Assembly (NCBI GenBank): GCA_028023455.1
Contig: JAQFVV010006642.1
Location: forward strand, 124,001 to 188,000
Direction: 5' to 3'
Source: Epiperipatus broadwayi
Lineage: Eukaryota > Onychophora > Udeonychophora > Euonychophora > Peripatidae
Length of the DNA: 64,000 bases
Shown: in pieces, positions 1-12,678 of the stretch
Numbering within the stretch: the stretch's first letter is position 1
Layout: each line of letters starts with the position of its first letter
The notes under the pieces: model-generated
Told to the model about the DNA's origin: nothing
What the model saw: only the letters and a program-made list of their open reading frames with translations
Databases searched by the model: none
Position numbers and translations under genes: made by a program

Positions 1-714
1 CTCACCAAACAAATGTTTCAGATGTTGTAGGTTTTAAATGCTTGACGATTACAAATGAATTCTGAGTGACTAATGTCATTTGCATTAAAAAACAATCAGC
101 ATTGTTTTGACATTTTGATTCACTCGCCAAGACTTTTTGGGACATGATGAATTTAAAACTTCTATTAAACCATTTGGAAACTTATGTTTTCCAAAGCAAT
201 ATGTTTTTAAGCTGTTTCAAGTATTACACCTGTTTCCCATGCCGTTTCCCCTAAAAGAAAACAGAATTTCACGTTGTTCCAAATTTTCAATCATTACAAA
301 ACAACGACAAATACATAAAACAGACTTTACAAAAATGTGTTTAACCACAATTTTTTACATGGTGATATTATTTGTCAGAGTGATACAGAAGGATTCCTAC
401 AAGAGGTATCTAGAAATAGAAACATGTACTACAACAGACGTGGCTGTTAGAGAACGATTCTGATTATTTTTGGTTATTCCTTCATATATTAGAATTAATT
501 ATTTTTATGGATATGTTACGATGTAGCAAAGTAAAGTGTTAAAGCATGAAGTACTGGTAAGTGAGTTGAAGCTTGGTCATATTCGGGATCTCACCATCTT
601 ATTTCGGTCAGCTTTGGTGTATTTGCCTGGACTCTGGATTTTGTTATATGAATGTACAAATCTGACTGTTTCAGTATGTAATGATAGATATCAATGACAT
701 ACACTCTACCCTAT
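1..714. other. AT-rich intergenic DNA, nothing recognised
   Basis: No frame longer than about 108 codons occurs, and the translations look like AT-rich noise with no recognisable motif. I see no repeats or RNA-like structures here. Confidence 0.5.
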
Positions 715-800
715 GCTATTCTATCCAAAATATCCAGACTAATATTAAGCTTATGGCTTTTATCAGTGAGGAGGTTTGGATCTTAGAAGATCTGGATCTT
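715..800. repeat. diverged fragment of the 1.4-kb foldback repeat
   Basis: The stretch reading roughly 'tatccagacta...atggcttttatcagtgaggagg' resembles the left arm of the foldback repeat at 1485-1535, which has 'atccccagactag...gtggccttcatcagtgaggag'. It looks like an older, partial copy of the same repeat. The match is short and made by eye. Confidence 0.35.
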
Positions 801-1304
801 TAGATAATTAACCTGCATTCCAGTTACTATTCTTTACCTCTAGTTTATACTATCAAGGTAAACAACCTAAACTGAAAAACATATTAATATTTTCAATTTA
901 AATCAACTTGCTTGTTTGGCTATATAAATCTGAATCCAGTTCAGTTTCTATATATTGTGTTATCCTTTGTTTTTAATAATTATAGCAACTCTAGCTGTGG
1001 CCAGGATTTGCTATAAATTAATAACCTACTACATGATTCATCACATGATTTTAGTTTGTATATTGCTGGTAAGCAGTATATTTTTTTACCTTCTCTATGC
1101 CACTTACTGCAAGATATTATTTATTTATTTATGTCAGACATTATTTATCAGTTTTACTTGCAATCTCAATTGACTGAGATAAAAGAGAATTCATTACTTC
1201 AGAGCATTCTGCAAATGTGATTTAGTTAATAATTTTTCATTTAAAAATTCAAGACATTAAATAGAAAAATGCAGCAGTACAATATCATCTTTATAGATTT
1301 TTTA

Positions 1305-1776
1305 TATACCACAGAATGGTTTAAGCCAATAAACATCACATGACTATCACTTCTTATGCTTGTGTATAACTGTTTTAAAACAGGCAAAACTCACTAAACG
1401 TATTGCCACACACAGCAAGCTAGACTAATCAATGAATTCCAGAAGGTTTGTGCATAAAATCCCCATCTAGTGCCTACTCATCCAATATCCCCAGACTAGT
1501 TTCTGTCTTGTGGCCTTCATCAGTGAGGAGCCTTGGTGTAGTGCTCTCAGATCCAAGGCTCCTCACTGACGAAGGCCACAGGCCAGAAACTAGTCTGGGG
1601 ATGGGCTTCTCACTGATGAAGGCCGCAAGCCAGAAACTAGTCTGGGGGATGCTGGATGAGTAGGCACTAGATGGGGATTTTATGCACAAGCCTTCTGGCA
1701 TCTATTGATTACTCTAGCTTGCTGTTTGTGGCAATACTTATAGTGAGTTTTGCCTGCTTTTATACCACAGAATGGT
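1305..1776. mobile_element. foldback (inverted-repeat) insertion flanked by 16-bp direct repeats
   Basis: The 16-mer tataccacagaatggt occurs at 1305-1320 and again at 1761-1776 in the same orientation, as a target-site duplication would. Between them lie two long inverted arms, about 1376-1536 on the left and 1555-1760 on the right. They pair through aggcaaaactcac / gtgagttttgcct at the outer ends and through ccccatctagtgcctactca inside. The right arm contains a partial tandem duplication of about 45 bp ending in 'agaaactagtctgggg'. Open frames on both strands here are only translations of the palindrome. A 16-bp duplication is long for a DNA transposon, so origin as a LINE-mobilised or rearranged copy is also possible. 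Confidence 0.6.
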
Positions 1777-3330
1777 GAAAAAAAAATTTTCCAGCACCTT
1801 AAAATGTTGTTGTGGATTGGAAAGAATTTCAGAATTACATAATGACAGCAAATTTGAAACCTCAACCGAGATTCAGAATGATAAAACACATGACTTATAA
1901 TCTATAGAATCATCTCAAACAAAAGCCTCAGAGTATGCAAACAGCATAAAATGGAGTCTAACTATCCAAGTATAAAAATTATTTTGAAAAGGGGAACCTC
2001 TCAGGCACATTGAATATCAATAACATTGGGTTGTGATCCACAATTAACTACTGTTGAAAAATTTCAATGTCTTATTAAAATACAATATCACAATCGAATC
2101 GAATCCGTTAAACCACACTTGTAAGAGTATTTTATTCTCAACTTACAACTAACCCATGCAATGACGGATATATGTATTTCAAAATTTTGGATTTTTATCA
2201 CTATATCTCTTATATCATCTCTACATACTCAACTATCTCTTAATGCACTCAGATAATTTCATAAAGAACTTCCGTTCTTTAGGTATTTTAAAGGTATCAA
2301 CTACTTTACTGTTCATGCGCATTGACAGCTTGATACTTTTCTCTATACCACTCTTAAATATTGAAGGAAGTAGATTTTCTATATTTTTAATGCCTTGTGT
2401 TAGGGGGAATAATGCATCTCTCATAACAACGCCATTATATAGCAATCATTAGATGCTGCAGAAACTCAGATCACCCACTTTCATTGCGCATGGATTTTGT
2501 GAGCAATTTTTGCTCTTCAGATGAGTTAAATGTACCAAATACTTGAATTTCCAAGGTCATATTAGCGGATCTATATCATATATCTCTCATGAAACCTTTC
2601 TCACTCAATATGAGAGTGTACGTTATTCATATATGTAAATGATAAAGGAACTCATTAAAGCAATAAGAAAAGACGGCGTTCATTTTAAAAGTAATTAGAT
2701 ATTGAGCGGCAGACATATTTAATCATATCGATTAAAGTAATATACATATAATAGTCTGTGTAGGAACTCATTTAATTCACTAAAATAAAATAAAACAATT
2801 TTTCTTGGTTTTGTAGCTCTCTAAATAAATACTTTTTTTTCGCATCTAAATAAGTACTTTTTAGCATTGTATTGTTAAAACAATTTTAAGAAGAAAGAAA
2901 GAGAAAAAAATTGACTTATTGACACAAATTAGACTTTAAGAGTTTTTTGTTCTCATTTTAAACGTAATTATAAATTTGAATAGGACAAAACTCACTTACT
3001 ATTACGTCCATTTAAATAATTTATCAACTATTGTTTCATTCTAAATATATAAAAAACTGATTATTTACAAGGGAAAAAGTGCAAGTTGGAAAGTTTATAC
3101 TTGTTATTACACAAATTTGTCCACGTCAAAAATATTTCTTATAAATATCCGCAATTTTCTAGCGGCTACAAAATCTGTTATATATGATTGTATGTGTTTG
3201 CAAATTTATAAAAAAAAATTGTATATTCATGTTTTCCAGAATTTAAATTTAATGTAGATTTTAATAGATTTTTTTAAAATATAAATTTAGGAAATCATTT
3301 ATAAATTTTTATCAATGTTTATCTGAAGTT
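1777..3330. other. AT-rich intergenic DNA, nothing recognised
   Basis: There are only short noise ORFs. No coding, RNA or repeat structure was recognised between the foldback insertion and the RTE LINE. Confidence 0.5.
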
Positions 3331-4110
3331 TCATCATCGTCATCATCACTAACCATTATCAATCCACCGCAGGATGAAGATCTCTTCAAGTTCGAACAAA
3401 TTTCTCTGATCTCTAGCTTCTGTTCTCCACATCACCCCCTGAACACTTTATAATTGCATCCATCCATCTCACAAGTGGTCTCTTTCTGGGTCCTTTACAA
3501 TCAGAAATCCAGTTTAAGATTTAAGTTATCAATCTATTATCATCTCTTCCTGCAATATGTCCAGCCCAACTCTACTTCAGTCTTTTAATTCTTGATGTCA
3601 GTAACACCTGTTTGTTCTCTTACCCGCGTATTGCATTTTGATCTCCTCTTGTTACTCCTAATACGCATCTCTCCATACTTCTTTCAGTGGTCTAAAGTCT
3701 CTGTATTACTCTTTTAAGTGTCCAAGTCTCAGATCCATAAGTAAGAAATGGTAAAACACTTCATTTAAAACTTTCCTTTTCAAACGCATAGGCATACTTC
3801 CATTTAATATTAAGTTATTTCTACCAAAACATTCCAATTAAGTTCAATTCTATGATTAATTTAATTCATTATGTTTCTGTATGTAGTAGTAATCTGACCA
3901 AGGTATTTATAGTTGTTAACTTCTTCTAATACTCACCAGAATCAATCTTTATGTTCATTTTTTGAAAAAATCCATTGAACATTACTTTAGTCCTTTTAAC
4001 ATTTGCCTTTAGCCCTACTTTCTCACTTTCATCTGACAATTCTTGCAAAATTCGAAGCTCTGAAACATTATTTGGAAAAACAACTATATCATCTTCAAAA
4101 TTGAAATGAC

Positions 4111-4410
4111 TTAAATAATCTCTACTTTTACTCCTTTAGCTTGCCATTTTAATCCACAAAATATTTCTTGCAGCACTGCTGTGAACATTTTTCGAGATAT
4201 GGAATCACTCTGTCTTAGACCCTTCTCAATAGTATCATTGTGTAATCTAGTTGTTGCTGTCTCATTTTTATAAATATTCTTCAGAATATGTATACAATAT
4301 TCTGTATCTATACTTTGTCGATCCAATGCTTTAATCACTGAAAACATTCTTATTGAATCAAATGCCTTTTCATAATCCACGAATTCAAAAAAATGGCAAC
4401 ACATATCCAT
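4111..4410 (-). pseudogene. RTE reverse transcriptase palm fragment
   Basis: This 99-codon open stretch inside the RTE relic encodes the reverse transcriptase core. It runs from FVDYEKAFDSI (first catalytic Asp region) through GLRQSDSIS to EIFCGLKW. The corresponding stretch at 62,536-63,327 is closely similar. Frames upstream and downstream are broken, so no complete polymerase is made. It belongs to the LINE and is not a host gene. Confidence 0.7.
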
Positions 4411-4616
4411 TGGACCTTTTTATAACTTATCTCAATACTTGGATAGGATCTACTATACTAAAACGACTTTTAAATCCAGCTTGTTCTTTTGGCTTGTTGA
4501 AATATAATGTTCTCAGTAGACGAGTTGTAATTATTTTGATAAAAAGTTTGTATAAAATCGATAAAAGACTAATAGGTTTGTAATTTCTAATATCTTCTTT
4601 ATTACCTTTTTAAAAT

Positions 4617-4755
4617 ATTAATATTGCAGTCTTCCAATCAGCTGGTACATCTTTATCATTTAGACATTTGGTAATCTTCTTCACCACCTTTTTGAAATAT
4701 TAATACTGCATTCTTCCAATCAGCTGGTACATCTTTATCATTTAGACATTTGGTA
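4617..4755. repeat. tandem duplication inside the RTE relic
   Basis: A segment of about 56 bp containing 'cttccaatcagctggtacat' and 'ttagacatttggta' occurs at 4617-4672 and again at 4700-4755 with few changes. The sister copy near 63,590-63,640 has it once, so this is a local duplication after insertion. Confidence 0.6.
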
Positions 4756-6200
4756 TATAACTTTGCTAAAAAAATTTCTATTTCTTTACCTGCTTTTTTT
4801 AATATATCAATTATAATTCAATCATTACCTGGAGCTTTTATCTTCTTCATAGGTTTAATTGCATGTCTCATTTTTTATTTAAAATCCTGGGCAATTCAGA
4901 TACAAAGATGTAGGGGGTAATTGTAATTTTTAATAGAACTCTTCTACCCATTTCATGATGTTATATCTCATTTTAAGAATAGTTCCAGCTTTTTTTCTTA
5001 TCACAGATATTTTCCTATCACTATCAAAATGTTGTTTTACATTCTTGAGACTTTTATTTTCTTCTACAGCTTTCCTTGCTAGTTCACAATTATATTTTCT
5101 TATATGATTAGATGTTCAATTCTTCTTAATGCATCATTTTATATATCTTCACATTCTTTTTTTTCTTCATAAATTCTCTAGTCTCAGTTTATTGATCAAT
5201 TTGATGCCTTTTTTTTACCAGCTATCTTTGTTACAGTTTTTAAAAGTGTATCAGTTATTTCATATTAATTTCATTCAGATCTGAATCATGTTCAAAATAT
5301 ACTAATACGTGAAACCGATTTGCAAGTTCTAATTTAAATTCATTAGGATGTTTCTGAATATTAGGAATATCAACTATAAATATTGTTTTTCTTAATAATT
5401 TTTGTTTCTTTAGTTTAGCATTAATATGTATTTTACATCTTACTAATTGATGATCACTTCCTGTGTTAAATTTATGAAGAACATTACATTCATGAAATAT
5501 GTATTTTCTGTGAGACAAATTATAATCCATTTCTATTGTATTTTTATTTGGATGCTTTCATGTCCATTTTCTTTTAACATTTTTCTTCAAAAATGAATTC
5601 ATAGCATAAAGTTTTTCTTTTTTTGAAAACTCAACCAGTCTTTGTCCTCTCACACTTCTATTACCATAACCCAAACTACCTCCTACTTTCATTTTTCATT
5701 TGTTTACCAATTCTAGCATTAAAGTCTCCCATAACAGTTTTAAAATGTTGTTTACTCTGATCAAAAGACATTTGTACATCCATATAAAAATCTTTTACTA
5801 CTTCATCACTATGAGAACATTTTGGGGCATAAACCTGAATTATCTGCATTTGGTATCTGTTATTAAGTTGAATAACTAATCTTGTCTATTTGTCCATACA
5901 CTATCAATCTCCACAATGTTGTTATTTCTCTTTTTATCTATAACAAATACTACTCTACTTATACTTCCAATATTTGTGCCTGTGTAGTAGAGTATATGTC
6001 CACTATTTCAATCAATTATTTTTTCACCTTTTCTTCTAATTTCACAAAGTCCAATAATGTCCCATTTAATATAAGACAATTCTTTTTTCAATTTATGCAA
6101 TATTCCTTTACATGAAAGTAATTTTCAGTTTTAAGCACTTAAACAAAACGTCATCATCAAATGCCAGTCTGGATCTGCGATTTGTCCACCAACCGCTGCC

Positions 6201-7077
6201 TTGGCAGTTGTCTTTATAGCCTCCTGAAAATAAGAGCGATGATTTATTTTTCTGTCATGATTGTATATTTCTATTACAAAAAATTGTCATTCAAACACAT
6301 TCTCATTCTGCTTATCAGGCACCCGAGAAAGAAGACCATGTCAGAGGTAAAAAGCCAATAAACTCACCATGCTGGCTAATACGTGTTGGGATGCAGCCCA
6401 TCCATGTTCGTATAGTACATGAATAATCACATAGTAATAACAGCAGCAATAACAACAACATATGGAATGGACATTAGGAATATGCCCTGATCGGTTGCTT
6501 TAAGACCTATAAGAGGAATCAAAGAGTATTCTTTCAGTTAATAGCAAACTCATTTACCGATAATAAATAATTCAGTTTATTTTGCAAATATATTAATAAA
6601 TTTACATGTTTATTCTAAAAATTAAAGTACATTAAAAACATATGTACCACATATATATAGGATATATTAAAAAATAAAGTGTGAAATATTGCATAAATCT
6701 ATTCAGATTATATGTTTGCCATAAAGTTAATATTATATTACATATTAAGACGACTTTGATCATGCAAAGGTAGTAAAATAAATTTCCCCTGAGAAAAGTA
6801 AGTTGGGCAATTTCAGTGAATCTTTGGTTTAGTTGTAATAATTAAAATTTTTATTCTGGAAATCAGTATTATCTAAACATATGTACCATATAAGTACTTG
6901 AGATTTCAGGCATAGTGAGATCTTTTTATCTGATGATAGCTAGATATATATTTCTATGAGATATTTTTGTTGATTGTGGTTAACACACACACATATATAT
7001 CCAATAGTTATACATTTACCTCAGTGTATCTTTCACCTTAGCTCAATTCTATCACAATCATTCATATATATATATAT
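6201..7077. other. AT-rich spacer, nothing recognised
   Basis: This lies between the RTE 5' end and the family A LTR. It ends in a (TA)n run at about 7063-7077 that serves as the LTR insertion site. No coding or RNA features were seen. Confidence 0.45.
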
Positions 7078-9068
7078 TGTAATGGGCACACACGCTGTTA
7101 CATTATTATTTTTTTAAAAAAAAAATTAGACATTAAAAATAAAAGTTCGCAACTAAAAACTTATTTTATTAAAAACTAAAAATTGAAAATTAAACATAAT
7201 CTAAACTGATATATATATATATAGTTGCACAGATGAAAAAAAATTATTAAAAGAAAACTATTAAAAAAGAAAAGGTATTTTAAAACTAAATTTTAAAAAA
7301 AAACTTAAAAGATTTAAAGATAAAAAGAATGTACAATAAATTAATTAATGCTATTGTATAAAATGGAAATGATTATTTTCAATTAGTTAAAGTAAACTAG
7401 CCCTTGGATATCTTAAAATGTATAATTAAAAGTCAGATAAGAGAAAAAAACAATAGGAACAGAATAACCAATAAAAGAAATCCCTCAGGAAACGGACCTC
7501 AACAAAAGGATCATCATCATCATGATGTAATGTCCACTCGATCCAAAAGTTTAATATAAAAGGAAAAGTTTGGAAAAAAATTATAAGATAGAGAGAAGAT
7601 GGAGAAAGGTGTGATATGTGTTAAGTCAGAGAGAGTTGAAGGAGAAGGGATTGAAAAATGCACTTTCAATTCCTTCAGTTTTTCTATAAAAAAAAGAAAT
7701 GACATTGTTTTCCCATATTGCAGACCCCAGGACATTAGGGTCTGGCAATAAAATACCAGCCAAAGTAAAGGACCTCTGGATGAATAAAAAACAGCCAATA
7801 GCATACTGGTTTTCCCAGGACATTGGGGGAATTAACACTGGATTCCAAATTGCAAGCAACTGTTAAGGTTGAACTTTTTAAAACCATAAGAACTATATAT
7901 ATAACTAATAAACATTAAGTCTAAAACTTTCCAGTATTTTAAAATAGTAAGAACTCTAATTTCAAAACTTTTTCAATATTTAAATAGAAATAGAATTTCC
8001 TATCTGACTAAATTATTAATAATTATTTTTACTGAATGTATTTTTTTAAAAAATCATTTCCATTAATTTATTTGTTTATTATGAATTTTTTTCTTTGTTA
8101 AACTAAACTTTTAATTAAATCATGCTAAATTTAAGTCAGGCATGAATGGCTGCATAGATTCATAAAGTTATGTTAGTTTAAGGGAATGAAATCTTAGGTT
8201 ATTTGTTTCGCAGTTAAATTGGGTTAATTGATTGGATATATTGGTGTAATTAGTAAATGTAGTATGAAGAGCTGCCACATGCAGGATCATATTATATGCC
8301 ACACTTGGGCAAAATAAGCCTATTTCTTTTTGATCATTGGAGACAGACAGTATTCCCTGCTCCTTGGATCATCCCTTTAGCCTATGGAATGGGATCTAAG
8401 TTGGCAGAAAGGACTGCAATCCTTCCTATGGAGTTCTTTTTTTGTTCTCACCAGACAGATATACCATTCCTGTACTGGATGAGAGATAATGTCTTCTCTA
8501 TAACCATGCTATCAAGATGTGTATTCCTGGCAGTATAGTACTGTGCTGTCATATTCGTGTTGCATTGAATACATCGATATATCAGATAGATTGGCATTAG
8601 TTTGACTGCAAACCTTTTGCCTAAGGTTAAATAAGGGATAGAATTTTTTTTTTCAAATGCAATCTATGTAGTTTATCCATACGCGGCAGTAATGAAATAT
8701 AAAATTCATCTGTACAAACTTTTAAAATAAAAGTTAAATTGTAAATTAAAATCTAAAGTAAAGTTAGACTAAAATAATTCTAAATTTTATATATATTTAA
8801 TAAATGTTTGTGTGTGTTATTACTGGAAGTAGTTTCTTTTATTTTTTTAATATTGAAAATATATTTTAATAAGAATTTATATTTTATAAATATCTGTGTC
8901 TCACTGAGGTAGGGACATGGGCTGATGGTCAGAATAAAAAATATATATAAAAGTTGGATCTTTAACAACATGAATCTGTCTGCTATATAAATTTTCCAGG
9001 TTCCAATAGCCTGCTGGTGCCTTGTATGGCAGATACGGAAGACCCCACTGTTTCCCTGACCATTATAA
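7078..9068 (+). repeat. family A 5' LTR-like repeat
   Basis: This aligns nearly end to end with 10,779-12,820. Shared landmarks are the TGTAA start, a T/A homopolymer block, the 'aaaggatcatcatcatcatg' stretch near 7510, and the 'ccagacagat' segment near 8451. The end is 'ggttccaatag...tggcagata'. Substitutions and small indels are scattered throughout, implying considerable age. Small ORFs inside (for example 8296-8538) are matched by frame-broken versions in the other copy and are not genes. Confidence 0.65.
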
Positions 9069-9069
9069 T

Positions 9070-9087
9070 TGGCACCAACATGGAGTG
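9070..9087 (+). other. candidate primer-binding site, tRNA-Lys type (decayed)
   Basis: TGGCACCAACATGGAGTG directly follows the left LTR. It resembles the common tRNA-Lys primer site TGGCGCCCAACGTGGGGC with CpG-decay-like G-to-A changes and one missing C. Position and similarity together suggest a primer-binding site; neither alone would. Confidence 0.5.
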
Positions 9088-9305
9088 ATGTTTAATAAAC
9101 TATGAGTACCCTGAGTAAATTTTTTTAATGAAATGTTTTTATCTACTGTATACTTTAAATCTTATAAAAGCACTGCCAGAAAGAAATAGCACGTATATTA
9201 AACACAAGAACAAAATATATTAATAATTTTAAATTGTAATTTTTTTTAAAAAAAAAAAGTCAAAAGGTTGCAATTAGTATAATTTAATATATATTATGCT
9301 TTAAT

Positions 9306-10312
9306 TATAAATTTATTAAACACACATTGATTACATAAGTAATATTTACCGAGGCTGTAACCTCGAGAATTTGCATGTAAAATGTGATAGTAGGGACCTC
9401 TACAGGTGTTTAACCACAAGCTTATGCTATGGAAGAAAAGAGGGGAACCCTTCTTTACTTCAACCTACTTTTTATTTAAATAGGTGAAGCTGAAGCAGTT
9501 AGATCTGCGAGCGTGAAGCTATTCAATACTTCACAGATTAAGTCCACATTTTTTATTACACATTAATACTCGTGAAATCTTTCGATTTACAATGAGTCAG
9601 TGGAAAGATTTTATAATTAGAAATCTATTACAGTAATTTAAAGTTGTAATTATAAATTTATTAAATGCACATTGATTATGTAAGTAATAGATTTCTAACT
9701 ATAAAATCTTTCCATTGACTCATTGTAAATCGAAAGATTTTGTGAGTATTAATGTGTAATAAAAATGTGGACTTAATCAGTGAAGTATTGAATAGCTTCA
9801 TGCTCACAGATCTAACTGCTTCAACTTCACCTATTTAAATAGAAAGTAGGTTGAAGTAAAGAAGGGTTCCCGTCTTTTCTTTCATAGCATAAGCTTGTGG
9901 TTAAACACCTGTAGAGGTCCCTACTATCGCATTTTACATGCATATTCTCGAGGTTACAGCCTCAGTAAATATTACTTACATAATCAATGTGCATTTAATA
10001 AATTTATAATTACAACTTTAAATTACTGTAATAGAATTCTAACTATAAAATCTTTCCATTGACTCATTGTAAATTGAAAGAATTTAATGTGTAATAAGAA
10101 ATGTGGACTTAATCAGTGAAGTATTGAATATCTCCATGCTTGCAGATCTAACTGCTTCAGCTTCACCTATTTAAATAGAAAGTAGGTTGAAGTAAAGAAG
10201 GGTTACCCTCTTTTTTTCCATAGCATAAGCTTGTGGTTAAACACCTGTAGAGGTCTCTACTATCGCATTTTACACACATATTCTCGAAGTTACAGCCTCA
10301 GTAAATATTAAT
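9306..10312. repeat. family E: one forward and two inverted units forming a palindrome
   Basis: The unit is about 340 bp and contains 'ctctacaggtgtttaaccac', 'aagcttatgctatgg' and 'aatctttcgatttacaatga'. It occurs forward at about 9306-9640, inverted at about 9640-10,010, and inverted again at about 10,010-10,312. The first two form a near-perfect hairpin about 700 bp long, and the last two are a direct tandem. There is no coding potential. It probably arose by head-to-head insertion or by a fold-back rearrangement of a small element. Confidence 0.75.
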
Positions 10313-10593
10313 TATGCTTTAATGTGTATAGGCATGGACAGCCATGTAAGTTTATGATTGTAAATGTGACACCTTACAATGAGTGTCCTTTGGGAATCTA
10401 CCTCTGTGTAATCTCCATTTAAGCATTTTAATTAATCATAAATAGTTGGTGGTTTATATAATTGTGCTGCAAATATACATGTATAAACTCATTATTTCTT
10501 AAAATGTATTTACTTCAATGCAACCTTTCTAAATAAATAACTTGCTTGTCATACCATATGTTTAAAAATGAAATGTAGAGAAAAAGGAACTCT

Positions 10594-10609
10594 TGGGGGG
10601 AGGAGGCGT
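10594..10609 (+). other. polypurine-tract-like G-rich run
   Basis: The run ggggggaggaggcg followed by taacat resembles the polypurine tract gggggaggcg that precedes the 3' LTR of the intact gypsy element at 53,350. It lies about 170 bp before the mapped start of the right family A LTR, so it may mark the true 3' LTR edge or an unrelated remnant. Confidence 0.3.
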
Positions 10610-10778
10610 AACATAGATGGTTCATAGGAAAATGATGGTCAACATTTTTTTATATGTAGTCTTTTGGTAAAATTACTAACCAAATGTCTTTGCAAATTTT
10701 CTTTAATTGTGTACCATAATTACTAACTCTAAGTAAAATATTTTCTTTTGTTTATTTTTTTAAGCAAGTTTACTGATA

Positions 10779-12625
10779 TGTAACGGGCACACACACCATT
10801 ACATTTTTTTTTTTAAAAAAAATTAGACATTAAAAATAAAAGTTCGCAAATAAAAACTTGTTTTTTTAAAAACTAAAAATTGAAAATTAAACATCATCTA
10901 AACTGATATATATATAAAATCGCACAGATAAAAACAAATTATTAAAAGAAAACTATTAAAAAAGAAAAGGTATTTTAAAACTAAATTTTAAAAAAAAACT
11001 TAAAAGATTTAAAGATAAAAAGAATGTACAATAAATTAATTAATGCTATTGTATAAAATGGAAATGATTATTTTCAATTAGTTAAAGTAAACTAGCCCTT
11101 GGATATCTTAAAATGTATAATTAAAAGTCAGATAAGAGAAAAAAAACAATAGGAACAGAATAACCAATAAAAGAAATCCCTCAGGAAATGGACCTCAACA
11201 AAAGGATCATCATCATCATGATGTAATGTCCACTTGATCCAAAAGTTTAATATAAAAGGAAAAGTATGGAAATAAATTATAAGATAGGTGATAGAGAAAG
11301 GTGTGATATGTGTTAAGTCAGAGAGAGTTGAAGGAAAATGGATTGAAAGATGTACTTTCAATTCCTTCAGTCTATCTACAATAAAAAGAAATGACATCAT
11401 TTTCCTGTATTGCAGTTCCCAGGATATCAGGGCCCAGAAATAAAATACCAGCTAAAGTAAAGGACCTTCGGATGAATAAATAAAACAGCCAACAGCATAT
11501 TGGTTTTCCTAGGACATCGGGGGGAATTAACACTGGATCCCATAATTGCAAGCAACTGTTTAGGTTGAACTTTTTAAAACCATAAGAACTATATATATAT
11601 AACTAATAAACATTAAGTCTAAAACTTTCCAGTATTTTAAAATAGTAAGAACTCTAATTTCAAAACTTTTTCAATATTTAAATAGAAATAGAATTTCCTA
11701 TCTGACTAAATTATTAATAATTATTTTTATTGAATGTATTTTTTTTAAAAATCATTTCCATTAAATTATTTGTTTATTGTGATTTTTTTTTCTGTTAAGC
11801 TAAACTTTTAATTAAATCATGTTAAATTTAAGTTGGACATAAATGGCTGTATAGATTCATAAAGTTATGTTAGTTTAAGGGAGGAAAATCTTAGGTTATT
11901 TGTTTCATAGTTAAATTGGGTTGCATATATTAGTGTAATTAGTAAATGTAGTATGAAGAGCTGCTATGTGCAGGATCACATTATACGCTGCACTTGGGCA
12001 AAATAAGCCTATTTCTTATTGACCATTGGAGACAGATGGTATTCCCTGCTCCTTGGATCACCCCTTTAGCCTATGGAATGGGATCTAAGTTGGCAGAAAG
12101 TACTGCAATACCTTCCTATGGAGTTCTTTTTTCATTGTTCTCACCAGACAGATGTACCATTCCTGTACTGGATGAGAGATAATGTCTTCTCTATAATCAT
12201 ACTGTCAAGATGTGCATTCCTGACAGTATGGTATTGTGTTGTCATATTCATGCTGCATTGAATACATCAATATATCAGATAGATTGGCATTAGTTTGACT
12301 GTGAACCTTTTGCCTAAGGTTAAATAAGGGATAGAATTTTTTTTTTTCAAATGCAGTCTATGTAGTCTATCCATACGCGACACTAATAAAATATTAAATT
12401 CATCTGTACAAACTTGTAAAATAAAAGTTAAATTGTAAATTAAAATCTAAAGTAAAGTTAGACTAAAATAATTCTAAATTTTATATATGTTTAATAAATG
12501 TTTGTGTGTGTTATTACTGGCAGTGGCTTCTTTTATTTTTTAATATTGAAAATATATTTTAATAAGAATTTATATTTTATAAATCTCTGCGTCTCACTGA
12601 GCTAGTGCCATGGGCTGACAATCAG

Positions 12626-12678
<53 letters not shown>

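Larger units (their letters stand above)
3331..6200 (-). mobile_element. decayed near full-length RTE-clade LINE
   Basis: Read on the minus strand this is an endonuclease-reverse transcriptase LINE. Near 6070-6030 a frame gives DIIGLCEIRRKGE, the start of an APE-type endonuclease. Near 5730-5700 it gives MGDFNAR, and around 5470-5440 GSDHQLVR, both endonuclease core motifs. At 4370-4340 comes FVDYEKAFDSI, and at 4160-4200 the reverse transcriptase text around FTAVLQEIFCGLKW. The catalytic DD survives near 4085-4110 as FEDDIVV. The 3' end at 3331 carries a (GAT)n-like tail, typical of RTE elements. Many frameshifts and stops break the frame, so it is a pseudogene. It aligns with the copies at 24.6, 47.6 and 62.3 kb. 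Confidence 0.75.

Noticed and set aside
1448-1701. Two overlapping ORFs with nearly the same protein on opposite strands
   Set aside because: Both are translations of the same inverted repeat; there is no reason to think either is made.
8296-8538. 80-codon ORF, with relatives at 11,994-12,261
   Set aside because: It lies inside the family A LTR; the other copy needs two frames to cover the same text, so it is not maintained.
9306-10312. Repeated blocks with spacers, at first sight CRISPR-like
   Set aside because: Units are about 340 bp, partly inverted and with homologous 'spacers'; this is a palindromic repeat in a eukaryotic genome.
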